From: Carallia brachiata
Lineage: Eukaryota > Streptophyta > Magnoliopsida > Malpighiales > Rhizophoraceae
DNA: 64,000 nt
Direction of reading: 5' to 3'
Assembly: GCA_021464245.1 (NCBI GenBank)
Contig: JADCRB010000046.1
Location: 3,049,214 to 3,113,213 of the forward strand
Positions 23,279-35,269 of the stretch are shown piece after piece. The notes below the pieces were generated by a model, which was given only the letters and a program-made list of their open reading frames with translations, was not told where the DNA came from and did no database searches. The translations under genes were made by a program, and so were the position numbers. The first letter of the stretch is position 1; every line of letters starts with the position of its first letter.

Positions 23279-26200
23279 TCAACGAGGCTCCACCTGAGAG
23301 AATTCTTGGTTATTGTTTGTATAATATTGATCTTGCTGCTGCCCGGATGTGGATGCAGTTTCTGTAGTTCCTTTCTCTTTCCTAGAAAATGCCGGCATTT
23401 TAGGAGTAGCAGCGACAGAAGCATCACTTTTTAGCATTGAAAACACCTCCAACACTGTTGGTCGGTCGTCCGGGTTCTCTTGAACACATAGCAATGCTAC
23501 ATGCATACATTTCATCAGTTTACAAGGTGAAGATGAATCATCCAATGATAGGTCTATGAATTCCGTGCCTCGTCCCTCTTTCCACAAGGCATATGCCTGC
23601 ATTAGGACATAATCATAGCCCTTCAATTATGCTGAAAGGGAACTCTTAACAAATAGAAAAGATAGGCAGTGTCAGCTTACATATTCTAAAAGGTTGAGAT
23701 TTTCATCTGGGCCATAGTAACATGTGTTCCTCTTGCCACTTATGATTTGCAGAAGCAGAACTCCAAAGCTATAGACATCATACTTCATGGAATATATGCC
23801 TTTTCTTACATATTCAGGAGGGATATATCCGCTGCACATTACATAGTGCTAATTAAGTACATATCAAATTGAGAAAGAGATGCTAATGATTTGATGATGG
23901 ATAACCAACTTACTATGTTCCAACAATCCGGCTTGTGTTTGCTTCATACACATCTTTTCTGAAAAGTCTAGCCATGCCAAAATCTGATATCTTAGGATTC
24001 ATCTCATGGTCCAGTAAGATGTTGCTAGCCTTTATATCTCGGTGTATTATTGTGAAATTTGAGTACTCTTGGAGATATAGAAGCCCCTGAGTAACCCCTT
24101 CAATAATACGAACCCAAGTTCTCCAATCCAAGTCGTACCGTCTTATTGGATCTGCAGAATATAACACATAGAAACTATTTACTTGCCAATAACACTTCAT
24201 CAGCTAATCTGAGACAGGAAATTGAGTAAATCAAAACTGGTCTATAGTTGCTGCTATGGATCTTAATCTGAGATTGTTAAAGCATGAGCTCTATCAATCA
24301 GATAGGCTCGCTCAGTAGCTATTAGTGCAAAACAGGAAGGATTACAGACTGAAGAGGTAGAGATCCAAGCTTTTATTTGGCATGCACTCGTACACCAACA
24401 TCTTCTCTTCCTTCTCTGTGCAAATTCCCAGAAGTCGAACCAGATTTACATGCTGAAGCCTTGCAGTTAGGGAAACCTCATTTTTGAACTCCTCAAGCCC
24501 CTGAGTTGATGACTCTGAAAGCCTCTTCACAGCTATTTCCTGTCCTTGAGGTAGTCTGCCCTGTTAAATTTGACACTCAACCATCAGCCATATTGGTCAA
24601 AAACAAGCTGTAATCAGTATTCAATTGGAAATGCTGCTAGTGCTACTACCTTGTAAACAGGGCCAAACCCTCCCTGTCCAAGCTTGTTTGCGCTTGAAAA
24701 GTTATCTGTAGCTGCTTTGATGTTGGAAAAACTGAATACTTGCAGATTAGGAGCATCACTATCAAGCTTGTCAGCAGCCAATGAACTAATTCCCGAAGTT
24801 GATAGACCTCTATTGCCTGAGACAGTCATTTTTGCAATCCAAAAAGAACAATTAATAAACCCAACAAAGGTTTTCTTCTTATATACTCATATGCGATGGA
24901 AAATTGTTAACTACAAAACTGAAAAATACTTACTTTTACTTGCCAATACTCTGCTTCGGTACCAGAGCATTGCAGAAGCGCATAGGACAACAATCAAGGC
25001 AATCGGAATCAGGACTATTAGCAGCAACCTCCGCTTGCCTCCTCGAGCTGCTTGACCATGAGCTGTTGGCAATGCAGCTCATTAATTTAGTATCTAGTCA
25101 AAACATAGAAAGTGCCTTCCCAATAAAACATTGGCAGTGGTGCTTTAGAGAGTATTAAATAGCACAAGGACTTTCTTCCCAAGCAACAGATTAGTATTAA
25201 AAATGAAAATCAAATACCCACCTGCATAACTAAGTGCCCAATCATCGTCATTGGCAATCTGAAACACATTGTAACCACGCATCCCTTTCTCCTTCACATA
25301 AGCCACCTTAGCTCTAATAGTCTCCACATCATCATAATTAATCCAAACTGATCGAACAACAAAGTAATTGACAACATAGGTGGAATTATACACCGGCTTA
25401 GCTCCGTAGCCATAATTTTGAATGTATGTCTTGATGAGTCTGTATCCTATGGAACCATCAGTAGTAATGTCTGGTCCCGAGGCTGGTGCACCAAGAGAAT
25501 TTTCACTAGGATTCAACAGGGTCCACGCATATCCATGGTAAGGCAAACCCAAAACAAGCTTGCTTGCTGGAAACCCTCTACTTAGCCATTCTTTTACGCC
25601 AATATCAGTAGCAACGTTGCTGGGAGGATTGTACAAAGCAGCATGGTTCCCTGTAGCACTTTCCCTTGAAGGCATGTGATAGTCATAAGCAGCAATATGT
25701 GCCCAATCCAAATTCCTACTCATCGACTCAATAGGGTAACTAACATTCGTTAAATTTGGCGAAAAACGAACAGCCATTGTCAGCATCATTCGTGAAGACC
25801 TACTATCATTTCTTGGCTCAGAATCAATAGCTGCCCTCCACTCATCTAACAAAGTTCCTATCTTTGACAAGTCTGTGCTGTTAGGCCAGAGCCAAAACAA
25901 GTCTATTCCCTGGAACCCGTAAAGCCTAGCTGTTCTTATAGAAGACTCAATAAAAGACTTCCTGTAAGAAGGCTCCGACAGCATTGAAGACAAGACAGAA
26001 GAGTTAGCAGGCTCACCTGGAATTGACTGAGCGGTCTGAGTCTGTCCGTTCCAGATTGACAGAAGCGTTGTGACTGATGGGTTCTTCCGCTTGACGATGT
26101 CGGTGAAGATGGAGAAGTTTTTCTGCAAGGTGGAAGGGACTGAGAGGTCGTAGGTGGTGGAGTTTACATTGGCAAATGCGCAGAGAAGGTGAGTAAACAA

Positions 26201-26344
26201 GGCGGAGTTTATGTCAGGTATAGGGTAGTCACCGGCGGCATACCAGTAGCCGGCTCTAACCCAGTTCTGTGCGATTGAGCTGTGGAATTGAAAAGACAGG
26301 GAGGCGAACAAGGAGAAGATGATGGTGATGATGGTGTTGGTCAT
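23279..26344 (-). CDS. CHRK1: Chitinase-related receptor-like kinase (CHRK1 type)
   Basis: Seven exons (26344-25222, 25062-24934, 24816-24650, 24560-24350, 24151-23914, 23831-23681, 23596-23279) join in phase to 778 codons. Order: signal peptide (1-26), GH18 class V chitinase-like ectodomain (about 27-372), transmembrane helix (about 387-409), Ser/Thr kinase (about 445-730) with GQGGFG loop, AVK lysine at 485, HRD at 580-582 and DFG at 600-602, then a Gln-rich tail. The architecture is that of tobacco CHRK1. The GH18 catalytic motif DGxDxDxE is replaced by [12 protein letters not shown] (143-154): three of the four acids, including the catalytic Glu, are gone. The ectodomain therefore probably binds a ligand, perhaps a glycan, without cutting it. 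The kinase core looks complete. It likely acts at the plasma membrane in defence or developmental signalling; that is inferred from the family. Confidence 0.93.
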
Positions 26345-26390
26345 TTTTATTTTTTTTTCCTGGTCTTTGGTTATTTTTCTTCAATGTGTG

Positions 26391-26433
<43 letters not shown>
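26391..26433. repeat. (TA)n(GA)n microsatellite upstream of the receptor kinase
   Basis: About eight TA units followed by about fourteen GA units, 50-90 bp upstream of the minus-strand start codon at 26344, so within the probable leader or core promoter. The TA tract could double as a TATA element. Confidence 0.85.
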
Positions 26434-26438
<5 letters not shown>

Positions 26439-26779
26439 CACCGAACGGTACGCGCGAAAGAAAGTGGAAGCAATATTTGAAAAAATGTAATTACAGTTAT
26501 ATTTGTGTAAATTTTTTTTTAAAAAAATATTCTCTCGAAGGAAAAAAATTATTTTTTTAACCGACATTACATGAGATCTACATCCTAAATTTTAGGATAA
26601 CATTCATTTAATTTTAAATTTAAATTTTATTTTTTTACATTTTATAAATATAATTATACTAAATTAAAAGTTAGTTGTATTTTATTAACAATGTATGACA
26701 CAAATATGCAGTTGTATAGTATGAGTGTAAAACCAAACTTCTATTCATTTATATATATGATTATAATTTAAGTTATACA

Positions 26780-27745
26780 GATATAAATACGACGATACGG
26801 ATGCAGTGAATATAGACATTACGACACTTCAATTTCAAAAAAATAAGGCATAGACATGATATGGATGCAGCTATATATATATATATATATAAATTCAAAT
26901 AAATATTATTATTAGATTATGTATTATTGTTTAATAATAATTATTATTATATATTATTTACATAAATAAATACACAAATAACCCTTAATTTATAAATATA
27001 ACATTAATTTCAAGTTAACTTTAATTTTTATTATTAAAGTTAAAAATAATAAACCACATGATACACATAAATATATAAAAGTATAATACTTGAACATAAA
27101 AAATAAATTCCCCTCCCTCATGTTTTTTTAACTTTTATTATTTTCTTTTTAATGCATGTCCAAATTGTGTTCCATTTTTTTTCAATTTTTTTTGACCGAT
27201 AATTTTAGGTGTCTTTGATACGGACACGCCACCATGCTTCTTTGGTGATAATATAAAAGGAATAAATATTTAGGAGTGTTTGGTATGAACGTACCACCAT
27301 ATTTCTTTGATGATAATATAAACAGAGTAAACATTTAGCTAAAGAATAAATTTTTAAGTTTGTTTGACACAGATATGTCACCGTACTTCCTTGATAATAA
27401 TATTAAAAGAATAAATTTGTAAACGTATTTGAAATAGACACAGCATCGTACTTCCTTGATGATAATATAAAAAGAATATATTTTGTGCTTCTCAGCCATG
27501 GGATCGTGAAATAATTTCCTTGTGAATCAAAAATATAACTCATAGATTTTGTTGTCTCCTATAGCCATGGCTGGCGTCTCCGGCGTCTCGAGAGTCAGAG
27601 TTATGCAAATGGTTACGGGGCCTCATGGTGTTGCCGTGGCAGGTGCTGGATCGAGTGGTTGGGGCCCATGGGTTTTATAACGTCTCGTGGCGGAGAGCCA
27701 CAAAGGGAGAGCAGCAAGGGTCATTATCCATAAGAGAATAAATTT
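26780..27745 (+). repeat. Dispersed repeat module, copy b
   Basis: Matches 22180-22930 over an AT-rich block, the GCTTCTCAGCCATGGGATCG segment and the MAGVSG frame at 27567. The frame ends after about 40 codons at a TAA where copy a stays open. The AT-rich middle contains 3-4 degenerate tandem units around GATAATATAAA with flanking ATTT at 27240-27490. Confidence 0.6.
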
Positions 27746-27779
27746 ACTTTTTTTTTTTTTTTTACCCACATCCACAAAT

Positions 27780-27919
27780 TCATATCAGTGTCGCTTTTCT
27801 CTCTCTTTCCTCACTTTTCTCTCTCTTTCCTCACCAAATCGGTAAGAAAATTCGCTTGGACCCTGCCTCGAATTTTCATACCATTTTTTCTCCCTTTTCT
27901 TTTCCATCTCAATTCAAAC
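27780..27919 (+). repeat. Left part of a dispersed repeat shared with 44.2-44.7 kb
   Basis: TTTCCTCACCAAATCGGTAA and the following GAATTTTCATACCATTTTTT match 44265-44335. The repeat is interrupted by the hAT element at 27920-28946 and resumes at 28955. Confidence 0.65.
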
Positions 27920-28946
27920 CAATATTGTCAGAATCAGACCAGTCATTGAACCAAAAAAATTAGTGATTCAAGGTTCAACCGGTGTAACCGGTTTAACCAG
28001 TAATTGAACCGATATTTAATATTAAATATAAAAAATTTAAATATCTATATACACTATATATAAAAATTAATATACATCATGAATAATATATAAGATATAA
28101 TAGTATATATTAGAATACTAATTTTTTAAAATTTAATATATATAATTTACAATTTATTGTAAAATAAAATAATATATTAATATGTAAAAAAATAAAAAAA
28201 AACAGTTATATAATTTATTTTATCTCAAAAGTCAAGAATAATAATATTAACACTAGTCTTTTATAACTAAAAATACTTTTATATTTGTCTGTCGTTGCAG
28301 CTTAAATGAAAAAAAAATTCATTTATCAGTTATTAATAAAATACTAATTAAAATATTCTTTTGATTCATTTTCTTGTCATACTTAAATACTAATTGTTAT
28401 TTTCGATGCACTGAAAGTTGTATGGAAAAAGACCACAAAAACTTGAAAAATTAAATAGGTAAATCATTAAACAAGCCACAGCCGTGGCACGATTCTCACC
28501 GTTGCAGAGAAACTGAAGAGTTACAAAATGACTCTGCAAACAATTCCACTTTTGATTTTTTTTTCCATTTTCTATAATCCTTTCTTTCTTTCGTGTGGTT
28601 CTTGACCCCTTTTGCGTGATTCATTCTTTAAGAAACAAGAAGAAAATGAATTTAAAGGAACATAGATTTGGACAAGAGGGTCTGTCAGAGAAGACGGCTT
28701 GCCGAGTTATCGTCGGCGAAGAGAAGATAGATGGACAAATAGTAACGTTTTCCATTTTTTTCTTTCAGACCAAACCGGGTGACCTGGTCAACCCGGGTCC
28801 GGTTTGCCGGTTGACCCGGCCAGGTAACCGGGTTTTACCCGGTTCGACTACTCTTAATATTTTACCCCCTACCTGGACCGGACTTCTGACCGGTCACCGG
28901 TCCGACCGGTTAAACCAGCCGGTCCGGTCCGGGTTTGACAACCATG
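27920..28946. mobile_element. hAT-type non-autonomous element B
   Basis: Flanked by a perfect 8-bp duplication ATTCAAAC (27912-27919 and 28947-28954). The left end CAATATTGTCAGAATC pairs with CATGGTTGTCAAACCC, the reverse complement of the right end, sharing CA..nTTGTCA. The subterminal DNA is full of AACCGGTT-like words around an AT-rich core, a pattern also seen in element C at 58416. The related repeat near 44360 has a single AATCCAAAC at this point and no insert, so it shows the empty site. No transposase is encoded. Confidence 0.88.
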
Positions 28947-28954
28947 ATTCAAAC

Positions 28955-29960
28955 ACAGAATTATTCTCTTCTGTTACTAATTTCTTTCACATTAAATTCT
29001 TTCCTACCATTTTTCAACAATCTTTTCTCACTTTCCTCACCAAATCGGTAAGAAAATTCACATGGTACTGGCCTTGAATTTTCATGCCATTTTTTCTTCC
29101 CCTTCTTTTTCATCTCAATTCAAACAAAGAATTATTCTCTTCTCTTACTAATTTCTTTCACATTAAATTCTTTCCTACCATTTTTCAACAATCTGAAGAC
29201 ATTGTTATTATTGTCAGGCAATCGTGCATCCTAGCATGTATCTGGCCTGATATTATGATAAGAGTGTCACTAGAAAAACATAAAAAGTGAACAAAGTGAG
29301 AGACATAACTCTCTATTATAAGGGATAAAATTGTTCCTCCAAAAATATAAAGATAAAAATAAGTAATCACATCTCCTAATTAGTTTATTTTTATGTCTCC
29401 TAAATTTTTTCCTATTATGATATGTAGACTATGATGACAAAGACTTTTTTGTGCCTGCCTAGAAGATCACAATTTTTGCATAATATTCGTGCATTCAACA
29501 GAATTAGACTATAAATTTGATAAACACATCAATATTTTAAATGTATGATATCAACTAAGATAACCAACGAAGATGTTAGTTTAACGTTAACTCAGTGAAT
29601 CTTTCTCAACATTGATCTGACTTTGAGTCTTATTGCTGTCGCTTTTTCCACAAAGTAGGTAAGATTATTATGACAAGATATTGGGTTACAGACTTATTCA
29701 CACTAAGGCTGGACTCAGGAAAGATTCATTCGGATTTATCAATATTTGAGTGGCGGGTTCTCCCTTTAAGAGAGATTGAATGAGGACGTAATGGGTAACC
29801 CTTGGTCTCGGCTCACATATGTGACTGCTCACATACCGACGATACATGTTTTTTCTTATTAAAAAAAATTAAGATATATTTATATGAGAAACAATTATAT
29901 TTTTCATATTTGACAATTTTCTTTTCTTTTTTTTTTGACTTAAAATGTATGTACACTCAG
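28955..29960 (+). repeat. Right part of the dispersed repeat, with internal tandem duplication
   Basis: Continues the repeat interrupted by hAT element B and matches 44365-44740. A ~170-bp segment (ATTATTCTCTTCT...TTTTTCAACAATCT) occurs twice, near 28960-29020 and 29128-29195, where the 44-kb copy has it once. A 308-bp insert at 29563-29870 further interrupts the match. Confidence 0.6.
29563..29870. mobile_element. 308-bp insertion of unknown class
   Basis: Present here but absent from the matching repeat at about 44630. AAGATA lies on both sides (29557-29562 and 29871-29876), a likely target duplication. The right end is A/T-rich (TTTTTTCTTATTAAAAAAAA). It could be a SINE or another short element; no pol III boxes were convincingly seen. 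Confidence 0.5.
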
Positions 29961-30085
29961 ACACGTTGAGTACAATACACAATTAATTTAATGACACTTA
30001 ACAATTTATCTATTTTTTTTTCAAATTCAATGTATCTTTTATAATTTAACAATTTAAATCATTATGTACCCATCATAAACTTTTT

Positions 30086-31232
30086 TTTTTTCTTTTGATT
30101 ACAAGGGAGGGAAAAAAGAGTCGTTAAGACTCAAATACAAAATAAGAAGTTTTGACAAAAATGGCTTAATTAATTATGTTTAAAAGTATGGACAACCAAC
30201 ATTGTGCTATGAGTAATTCTCAGTTGAAGAATTCAACTTCACCTTTCAAATACGGTTTGTTTCTTGACGTTTATACCCATGACCTGGCATTCCAAATTGA
30301 TGGAGAAAATGTCAAACCTAATGTGTAGAAAATGGCACAAAGCAGCAAATAGTAGGATACTAGGGCCATAAACAGAATGGGATCACCTTGGGATGAAGAA
30401 CTTGGGATTTTAGAGCTTAGAAAATGCAGCGGCTGCTTGCTGTTGCTGTCATTAATGCAAAAACTAGGGTTACAGCAGTTATAGGATCTTATTCCTTGGT
30501 TACAAAAAATATATTTGTTAATTTTACTTTTTTTTAAATAAAATTTATTCATAATCTTATATTATGTAAATATTTTTTTTATCTTTTATTTTAAATAAAC
30601 TACACTTGTCATATGATTTAAAATTATCAATAAATTATACTAATAAAAAAATATAAGACAAAATAAAAATTTTCTACAAAATAAACCCCTCATCGATATG
30701 GTTAAGAAAATAGTAAGCCATGAGTTACTGATTATTTATTTGTCTACAGTGAATCATTTGCTCAGGAATTTTAAACAATACTTTTTTTGGTCAACTCTTC
30801 TCTTGCAGGTGAGAATAAAAAACAGCTCCACATCGATAAACCAGATGATGATTTGGTTGCTGATCCCTATGATGCTCTGGATGACTATGACTTTATGTGA
30901 TCAATCTTGTTTTAGGCTTGGTTTTTTTAAAGAGTCACATTTACACCATCATGATTGAAATTGAGGTTGTATAACAAAAACCGAGAGAAGAGTGTGCATT
31001 TTGTGGTTAAATCTTAGAAACTCAAGAGGGACTTTGATATTCATTTTTACGATGCTCAGAGCTGAAATAAAGGGGAATTTGGAGGGTCGTCAAATGAGAC
31101 ACCCTACTCAAGAAGGGCCATCTAACATTTCCGACTCAAGAATTACAACACTTTCAAAGGATGCTGCCGCTCGGAGAGTAAGAAAAATAGGACAATATGG
31201 CCCAACAGATCAAGAACCGGATAAGAAACCCC
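30086..31232 (+). pseudogene. Duplicated 3' end of eIF3j (partial intron, last exon, 3' UTR)
   Basis: Matches about 18046-19033 over nearly its whole length: the last part of intron 5, the exon 6 equivalent at 30809-30900, and the 3' UTR. The exon copy still reads KKQLHIDKPDDDLV, then DDYDFM and the same stop, with a few substitutions (for example Asn to Ala and Asp to Tyr). The upstream five exons are missing, so no functional eIF3j can be made. An AT-rich insert of about 170 bp at roughly 30507-30680 has no counterpart in the parent intron. Confidence 0.88.
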
Positions 31233-33020
31233 AAATCAGGGACATGAAGCCCGCCCGTTTTGTTGATTAGAGTGAATTTTGCTTTGTGGATTCAGCTCAG
31301 ATTATCTAAGATATGAGGGTAACTACGAAGGTAACTATTATAAGAAAGACCAAAATATGATTTGAGGAAAGTTTTCTTTCCGTATGCAAAAGAAAAAAAA
31401 GGAAAATTTTCTTTTTTTGTACTTGAAAAATGATAATGAAAATTAAAAGTTAAATTGTGATTAGATAGGAATAAAAAGTAATAGAAAAGAAAATAGTATA
31501 TTATAATATTAATTTTGTTTTTAAAAAGCAAAAATAATAAAAGAAGGAGCCTTAGGTTTAAAATTAAAAAAAGAAAAAAAACAAAAGGGTGTCAGCCGCA
31601 TTTCTTCTAGGTGGATTGATTACTTTCTTCCTTATTCCAAATCCCTTTATCAAAGCAAATTCAACTTTGGTTTTTCCCCCTAAAAGTCTTCTCTCCACCC
31701 CCTCAATCCCTCAATTCAAGTTGGGTGTTCGGGCACATATTTGCCATTGACAACGGTAGATACAACTTGGGGCAAAAATCTTAGACTACAAATTACATAA
31801 TAGTAGTAATTTTTTTCTCATAATATTCATACTTTCTCATAATAAAAAGTAAGACCTTTAAAATACAAATTTTAAACTCGATCATGCTATTGCTCCTTAA
31901 CACTTTTTGGTTCATCAGGCTGTTACTCTAAATTTTGATCTTAGTAAAATTTATGTCTAAGCAATTTTCATTTTATTTGGCACTCAAGGGAGCCTAAGTA
32001 TCTGTGTCCGTGTCCCCAGAAGAAACCCAAAATAGTAAAAACGTAAAAAAGAGCAAACTGATGATTCGATCTAATAGTATGTTTAGATTGTGAGAAAGGG
32101 CAGAAAAAAAAAAGTTGTGAAAAAATTTAGATAAACGAAAATATGTGAGAGAGAAAACAGTAGAAAAAAATATGAAAAAAAAGAGAAAAAATTATGAACA
32201 AAGTATGTTGTTTTGATAGATAAAAAAATTATGTAAGAAAAAAATAATAAGAAAAAAAATATGAAAATGATTATTTTTTCATTCTCATTCCAAATTTTCC
32301 TCTGCTTTTTGTTGCTTTTTGTTTTGACTAATGTTGCTTTTTGTTTTGCCTTCTTTTATAAGTTTGACTGAGACTTTTCCTTTTCCTTTTTTCTTTTTCT
32401 TCTCTTGAAGGTTCGACTGCTCTTAATTTTTTTTATTAAGACTTTTAAATGAACATTTTTTTTCATCTTCCCAATTACAATGTTAACCAAAAAAAAAATT
32501 AATGAAGAAAAAAATTTCATTAATGTATTTCTATTTTATTTTCAAAATTATTTGAATAATTTTTTTAATTTTTATATCCAATTTTAGAAATATTTTATCT
32601 TATAATAAAACTAATTGTTATAAATGGACATTAATAATATATCTGAAAATACATTGTACATCTACACATATATTTATTTGTAAAATTGACTTTAATTTTA
32701 TCGATTACAATAATTATAATAAAAAAATACATTTTTATGATAAATATTATAAATAATATATTATATAATCACACTAAAAATAAATGATTGAATAAATAAT
32801 TATTTATATAAAAATATATTTGATTATAAATAAATAAATTTAAAAATTAAAACTCATATATATAATTATAATATTTATTATTTAAAATAATTATACAATT
32901 TTTTAATTTTTCATTATATATATAAATATTATAACTATAGTTACTCATATATAATTTACCCTCCTGAAATTTTTTTCTCTGGATCGGTCCCTGCATTACC
33001 AAACTCCAAACATGCAGAAC
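31233..33020. other. AT-rich intergenic region
   Basis: Very AT-rich from about 32400 to 32960, with A/T runs and no open frames of note. No gene, RNA gene or bounded element was recognised. Confidence 0.45.
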
Positions 33021-33059
33021 TACTTAACAAGAGAATAAGAAAAGCAGGAAATCTACTAC

Positions 33060-33410
33060 TTAAGGTACTTCTTGCCACCGACGGATCCGCCCTTGCTGCT
33101 GCTGCCACTTCCATAGTCAACATGTCGGACCCTCTCCTCTAGTTGATACTCAGTATAGCCGCTCTTGTCACCAACCTCAAAAATAGAAGTGGTTTTCATC
33201 TCATCCTTAAAGCCCAACCTCCCAGTGGACCTCTCCTTAAAAACATCCCCAGTGGAGCAGTCCTGCTTGACTGTGGTCTTGGCATACGAACCGCTCTGTT
33301 TGTCATCAAGTGTTGGTCTTGTACGTCTTGCTGGGAATTTAAGTTATTTGAGTACGCCCAAGAATTGGTTGTGGTTGGTTCCTCTATAAATGCAGATATT
33401 GCCTAATGCT
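33060..33410 (-). pseudogene. Decayed paralogue of the small His-rich gene
   Basis: On the minus strand an open stretch reads DDKQSGSYAKTTVKQDCSTG, then FKDEMKTTSIFEVGDKSGYT and a Ser/Gly/Lys-rich tail before a stop near 33059. Its middle (YKT..D.K.SGS) and its 3' flank match the gene at 36310-36630. The equivalent of the start codon is missing and a one-base shift separates the YKT and DDK parts. It is probably a pseudogene, though a different exon structure cannot be excluded. A copy of the promoter module lies upstream at 33755-34325. Confidence 0.5.
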
Positions 33411-33754
33411 GTGCAAACTGAAATCAAAGACAGGCAGGTAAAAGAAACAAAAAGGTCATTTTGAGCATAACGTCAAATCAGACAATAATACTGCAACAAC
33501 AATAAAGCGTTGCATGGAACTAAGAATTGAGATTATTTCCCTTAGGTCAATATTTAATATGTAAGATTAAATAATTTGACAGAATTTCAGTTACAAAAGG
33601 ATTTGATCATAACACATTACATAAATTTGAAAAATTTTAAGACTCAATTATTAAATTCCATCCCGTTACACTAATCCGCAATCGATATACATAACCCATA
33701 ACAATAAAGTAAAAATCTTTCACCACAAAAAATAACGTAAGAAAATGATATATT

Positions 33755-34325
33755 CCAAGAAGACCCAACTCAACTCCTCTGTGGTTGTGAAAAGAGAGAT
33801 GGAAACAGCAATTAAGATCCTAGAGTTTAAAGAGAGAAACCATGCATACTTTAGTTCCTATAAAAAGAGGGGGGGGGGGGCAAAAATACACAAAATAATA
33901 AAACATATTAATATAACAGCAGTTGGCTAACCAAAGCTTAAATCATCACAAGAAAAAACTGACATGACTATAAATAAAACAAGGATGCTAAAACAAGAGT
34001 ATCATTAAACAAACAATATCATATCATACAAAAACATGCAAGGAAAAACGAGAAAAAAAAGAGAAGATCACCGTAAAAGCCAAAGCTCTTCCCAATTATG
34101 CTTGTTAGAAAAGAAGGATGGGGTGCAGCATAAGAAAATATTACAAGGGTTCACAAAGAGTAGGCCCAGTGCATGGGGGCTTTATAGGACTTTTTGGGGG
34201 CAAAAGAGTTGATTTCTGATACGAAGATCACAGGACGTAACCCATTCCTTCGTTAATTAAGCGTTCAGTTGATGGAAAATTATCTTTCAATTTATTTTGA
34301 TATATCTTTTGACCCCAAAATTGTA
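33755..34325 (-). repeat. Promoter/5'-leader module, copy 2 of 3
   Basis: Similar to 21563-22105 and 37020-37590 along its length, including AAGAAGACCCAA, AGACATGCAAGG-like and CATTCCTTCGTTAAT words. It sits upstream, on the minus strand, of the decayed gene at 33060-33410. A G10 run lies at about 33871-33880. Confidence 0.7.
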
Positions 34326-35269
34326 AAATAAGAATTATATACATGGTGATAATATGAATGGAACATATAAGATCAAAAAATATCAAAGGAATAAATTTTT
34401 CTGCTTCTGGCCAAGTGATCGTGAGATATTTTGCGTCTGAATCACTCGTTGTAGAATTGTAGTATATATGTCAGCAGCATGATTTGTGGCTTTATCAGTG
34501 TGTGCGCAGGCTTTATCAGTTCCTTGCATTTATTGAGTGATGAGATTTTCGTTTTTAGTTCTGTTTTTGAACTTAAACGTAAAAAAAAAATAAAAAATTT
34601 CATAATATTTAATATATATATTTAATTTTATATTTATATACAGTCTATTCAAATTTAAAAATATACATTCTTTTAGTAATTATATTAGAGTCTCCTCTTC
34701 AACTTATTACCTCTGTATTTGTTAAAAAAATCTAACCAACCATAAAATACAATACATAATGAAATAAAATAGATATAAATTTTTTACTTTATTTTTAAAG
34801 ATTAAAGTTCTAGATTCCAAAAAATAGGGATTTAAGTATTTTGCCAAATTTTATAATTGGATAATTATAAATTTCTTACACTATTTTTAAGATTAAAATT
34901 TAATTTTTTAAAAATAATATATTTTAAATTATGCAGTATCTGATAAAAAAATAAGTTCTGACCCAAAAATAAAAATAAAAATAAAAAAATAAGTAACATT
35001 ATCCTTTAAAACTATACATAGCATCTGATTAAAAAAAAAAAAAACATAATAGGGCTAGAGGTTTTGTTGTAATTCTTGGAATAGAACAGCGAGAAGAAAG
35101 TCTTTTGGTGCTCATATTAGAGGAGCTGCGTGCTTCCTTTTCATTTTGGACGGAGCTGTGGGCCATGCTCATTTTGGACAGAACTGTGGGCCGGGCTGGA
35201 AAGGATGTCAGATTTTTATCGTTCTTCTTAGGCCTGGATAAGTAGCAAAATGTGCCGTTTATTTTCTTC
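34326..35269. other. AT-rich spacer
   Basis: Begins with a short relic (34380-34440) of the TTTTTCTGCTTCT...CCAAG module found at 22660, 27480 and 37620. The rest is AT-rich and shows no gene. Confidence 0.4.

Noticed and set aside
28595..29077. A 160-codon frame on the plus strand
   Set aside because: It crosses the right end of hAT element B and the following repeat; coding would have to be chimeric and no domain is seen.
30992..31270. A 92-codon frame after the eIF3j copy
   Set aside because: It corresponds to the duplicated eIF3j 3' UTR, which is not coding in the parent gene.
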